Both the position numbers and the translations under genes were made by a program. The notes under the pieces are model-generated. The model was not told where the DNA came from. It did not search any database and saw nothing but the letters and a program-made list of their open reading frames with translations. A stretch of DNA of 14,536 nt from the NCBI GenBank assembly GCA_947174575.1, contig CAMWJM010000005.1:1-14536 (forward strand), read 5' to 3'. Below are positions 13,901 to 14,536 of this stretch, piece after piece; the stretch's first letter is position 1; the number at the start of each line of letters is the position of its first letter. The stretch is from an uncultured Alistipes sp. (GTDB lineage Bacteria > Bacteroidota > Bacteroidia > Bacteroidales > Rikenellaceae).

Positions 13901-14536
13901 CCACGGCTCGTAGTACGACGGGAAGACCGTCACATCCATACCCACCAGCAGCTCGTAATAGTCCTTGCCGAAGATGCCGTCGTTGCGGTTGAGGTAGGTC
14001 GGCACGAAGATCACCTTGACCTTCGAATCCTCGGTCGTGAGGATCGAGCCGTTCAACGCATTGACGACGGGATCGCCGGCCGGATTTTCGAGCAGGTGGG
14101 TCGAATATTTGTACTGCCCGCCGTCGATGGGCTGCGACGGGTCGGCCAGATGGGCCTGCAGGTCGCGGCGCGGGCCGAGGTTGCCGGCCGGCACGGTGAC
14201 GTAGGCCAGCACCTCGCGGTCGAGTTTGTCCGACGCGGCCAGCGTCTTGAGCGACTCGATGAAGACATCGATGCCCTTGTTGCGGAATTCGTAGCGGCCG
14301 CTCGTGCCGACGATCAGCGGATCCGAAGCGAACTTCCGGCCCAGGCAGGCCTCGGCCACCTCGATCATGCTCTTGCGGGCCTCGGCGCGCTTGGCGTCGT
14401 AGGTCTCGCCCGTCCAGACGAATCCGTTCTCGAAGCCGTTGGGCGTCACGCAGTCCGGCTCGCGATTGAGCAGATATTTGCACTCGTTGGCCGTGATGTC
14501 GCTCACCGTGATGAACGCGTCGTGATACGTGGCGGC
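10970..14536 (-). CDS. GT3 glycogen synthase / GT35 alpha-glucan phosphorylase fusion, N-terminus cut by window edge
   Basis: One open frame of 1188 codons plus stop continues past the right edge; the GTG at 14504-14506 is internal, because the codons before it keep homology to GT3 enzymes (AATYHDAFITVSDITANE). Residues are numbered from the window edge. About 1-310 are the C-terminal part of a eukaryote-type glycogen synthase (GT3), with VTPNGF, VFVPTYLNRNDGIFG and VFPSYYEPWGYTPLE, where Glu210 and Glu218 form the E-x7-E donor site. A linker leads at about 345 to a DUF3417-type N-terminal segment (LEELSRNLWWCWNPGARDLF) and a full GT35 phosphorylase: VSYFSMEYGLHSSLKIYSGG, VFHCNEGHAAFIGIER, VTNGVHFPTW, IGFARRFATYKRAYL and LEASGTSGEKCVMNG, whose Lys942 should bind pyridoxal phosphate. 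The protein would elongate glycogen from a nucleotide sugar (UDP-glucose is usual for GT3) and release glucose 1-phosphate from it. It heads the visible glycogen operon. The promoter and first part of GT3 lie outside the window. Confidence 0.93.
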   Translation of the reverse strand, partial: AATYHDAFITVSDITANECKYLLNREPDCVTPNGFENGFVWTGETYDAKRAEARKSMIEVAEACLGRKFASDPLIVGTSGRYEFRNKGIDVFIESLKTLAASDKLDREVLAYVTVPAGNLGPRRDLQAHLADPSQPIDGGQYKYSTHLLENPAGDPVVNALNGSILTTEDSKVKVIFVPTYLNRNDGIFGKDYYELLVGMDVTVFPSYYEPWGYTPLESVAFSVPTLTTTLAGFGLWVEKLPEHDGVEVIRRDDYNDREVVAGIADALLRFSRLDARQVESVRRSAYEISKSALWEHLYEAYEKAYSEAIETSIARTNRAVLDDGGSRNEQINFVRQQLFVEKPNWNRMMVEKTLPARLHALEELSRNLWWCWNPGARDLFENIDPALWAACERNPIAFLDKLSLERLRQLEQDSQFLAQLDAVHAQFHEYMNEKPDPKTTTVSYFSMEYGLHSSLKIYSGGLGILAGDYLKEASDKNVPMAAVGLLYRYGYFTQRLSAQGAQEATYEAQNFYKLPISPVRDEEGNWLTITIAFPGRTLSARVWKCQVGRTDLYLLDADFEDNLEEDRQITHYLYGGDWENRLKQEILLGIGGIRALRKLGIKHQVFHCNEGHAAFIGIERIRELVNHKKLSFSEALEVIRSSSLFTTHTPVPAGHDAFPEHMIRQYMSHYPDVLGITWEQYINLGKTNPNDPGEKFSMSVLACNLSQEVNGVSWLHGEVSKDILGNMWPGYFKNELHIGYVTNGVHFPTWIATSLRRLYARYFGDGFEGHTYNIPAWQKVHNIPDEELWNERMYLKNRLIKHIRRRFSDPAQVRLDSPRQMVQIIEGIKPDVLTIGFARRFATYKRAYLLFTNLDRLAAIVNNKERPVQFIFAGKAHPNDKPGQDLIKRIVEVAAMPQFVGKILFLQNYDMELARRMVQGVDVWLNTPTRPLEASGTSGEKCVMNGVMQFSVLDGWWVEGYKEGAGWMLPMERTFADQHYQDELDAEMIYNTIEEQIVPLYYKREHDGIPHDWVAAVKRCVADIASNFTTNRMLIDYEERFYDKLAARKSEMIQGGYKLAREIAAWKRKVSAAWDQVRVVDVERVKIEKEAVYVGEKYRFEVKLDIANLRPEDLGVEMVIAQQIVGNDAVNVARTVGLECSKVEGNLVTYTLDYAPDSTGTFDVALRVFPRNEHLPHRMDFALVKWA

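Noticed and set aside
14504..14506. GTG as the true start of the fusion protein
   Set aside because: The ten codons before it stay open and match the conserved GT3 segment, so the protein begins beyond the window.

Overview
The window looks like chromosomal DNA of a GC-rich member of the phylum Bacteroidetes (Bacteroidota), most likely Alistipes or another Rikenellaceae. The reasons are the TAnnTTTG-type promoter boxes in front of rpsO and apbE, the lack of strong Shine-Dalgarno sequences, an AraC regulator and class A2 beta-lactamase of the kind seen in gut Bacteroidales, and a glycogen gene set built around a eukaryote-like GT3 glycogen synthase. The genus is inferred. No rRNA, tRNA, CRISPR array, transposase or prophage gene is visible.

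Layout. (1) 1-2037, minus strand: rpsO (ribosomal protein S15) followed by pnp (polynucleotide phosphorylase, cut by the left edge), with a hairpin terminator or attenuator between them. (2) 1958-2244: divergent intergenic region holding a promoter for rpsO on one strand and one for apbE on the other, an AT-rich short repeat and a double-hairpin REP-like element. (3) 2245-6058, plus strand: four closely spaced genes, apbE (flavin transferase lipoprotein), a diacylglycerol-kinase-family lipid kinase, an AraC-family regulator, and a class A beta-lactamase lipoprotein that starts with GTG. (4) 6059-6182: a strong terminator that serves the minus-strand operon. (5) 6183-14536, minus strand: a glycogen operon. 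In transcription order it contains a very long GT3 glycogen synthase/GT35 alpha-glucan phosphorylase fusion (N-terminus beyond the right edge), a glycogen debranching enzyme, a GT4-type glycosyltransferase resembling glycogen synthase, and a GH57 alpha-amylase-type hydrolase.

How the genes fit together. The right-hand operon brings synthesis (GT3 half, perhaps the GT4 protein), phosphorolysis (GT35 half), debranching and GH57 hydrolysis or transfer onto one transcript, so it probably controls turnover of an intracellular alpha-glucan store. The GT3 and GT35 catalytic signatures are both intact in one uninterrupted reading frame, the most striking feature of the window. Hairpins lie in both long gaps of the operon and may set relative transcript levels. 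The left-hand pair is the classic rpsO-pnp arrangement. The middle group mixes flavinylation, lipid phosphorylation, regulation and beta-lactam resistance. The AraC and beta-lactamase genes are 11 bases apart, so co-transcription is likely, but a regulatory link is only inferred.
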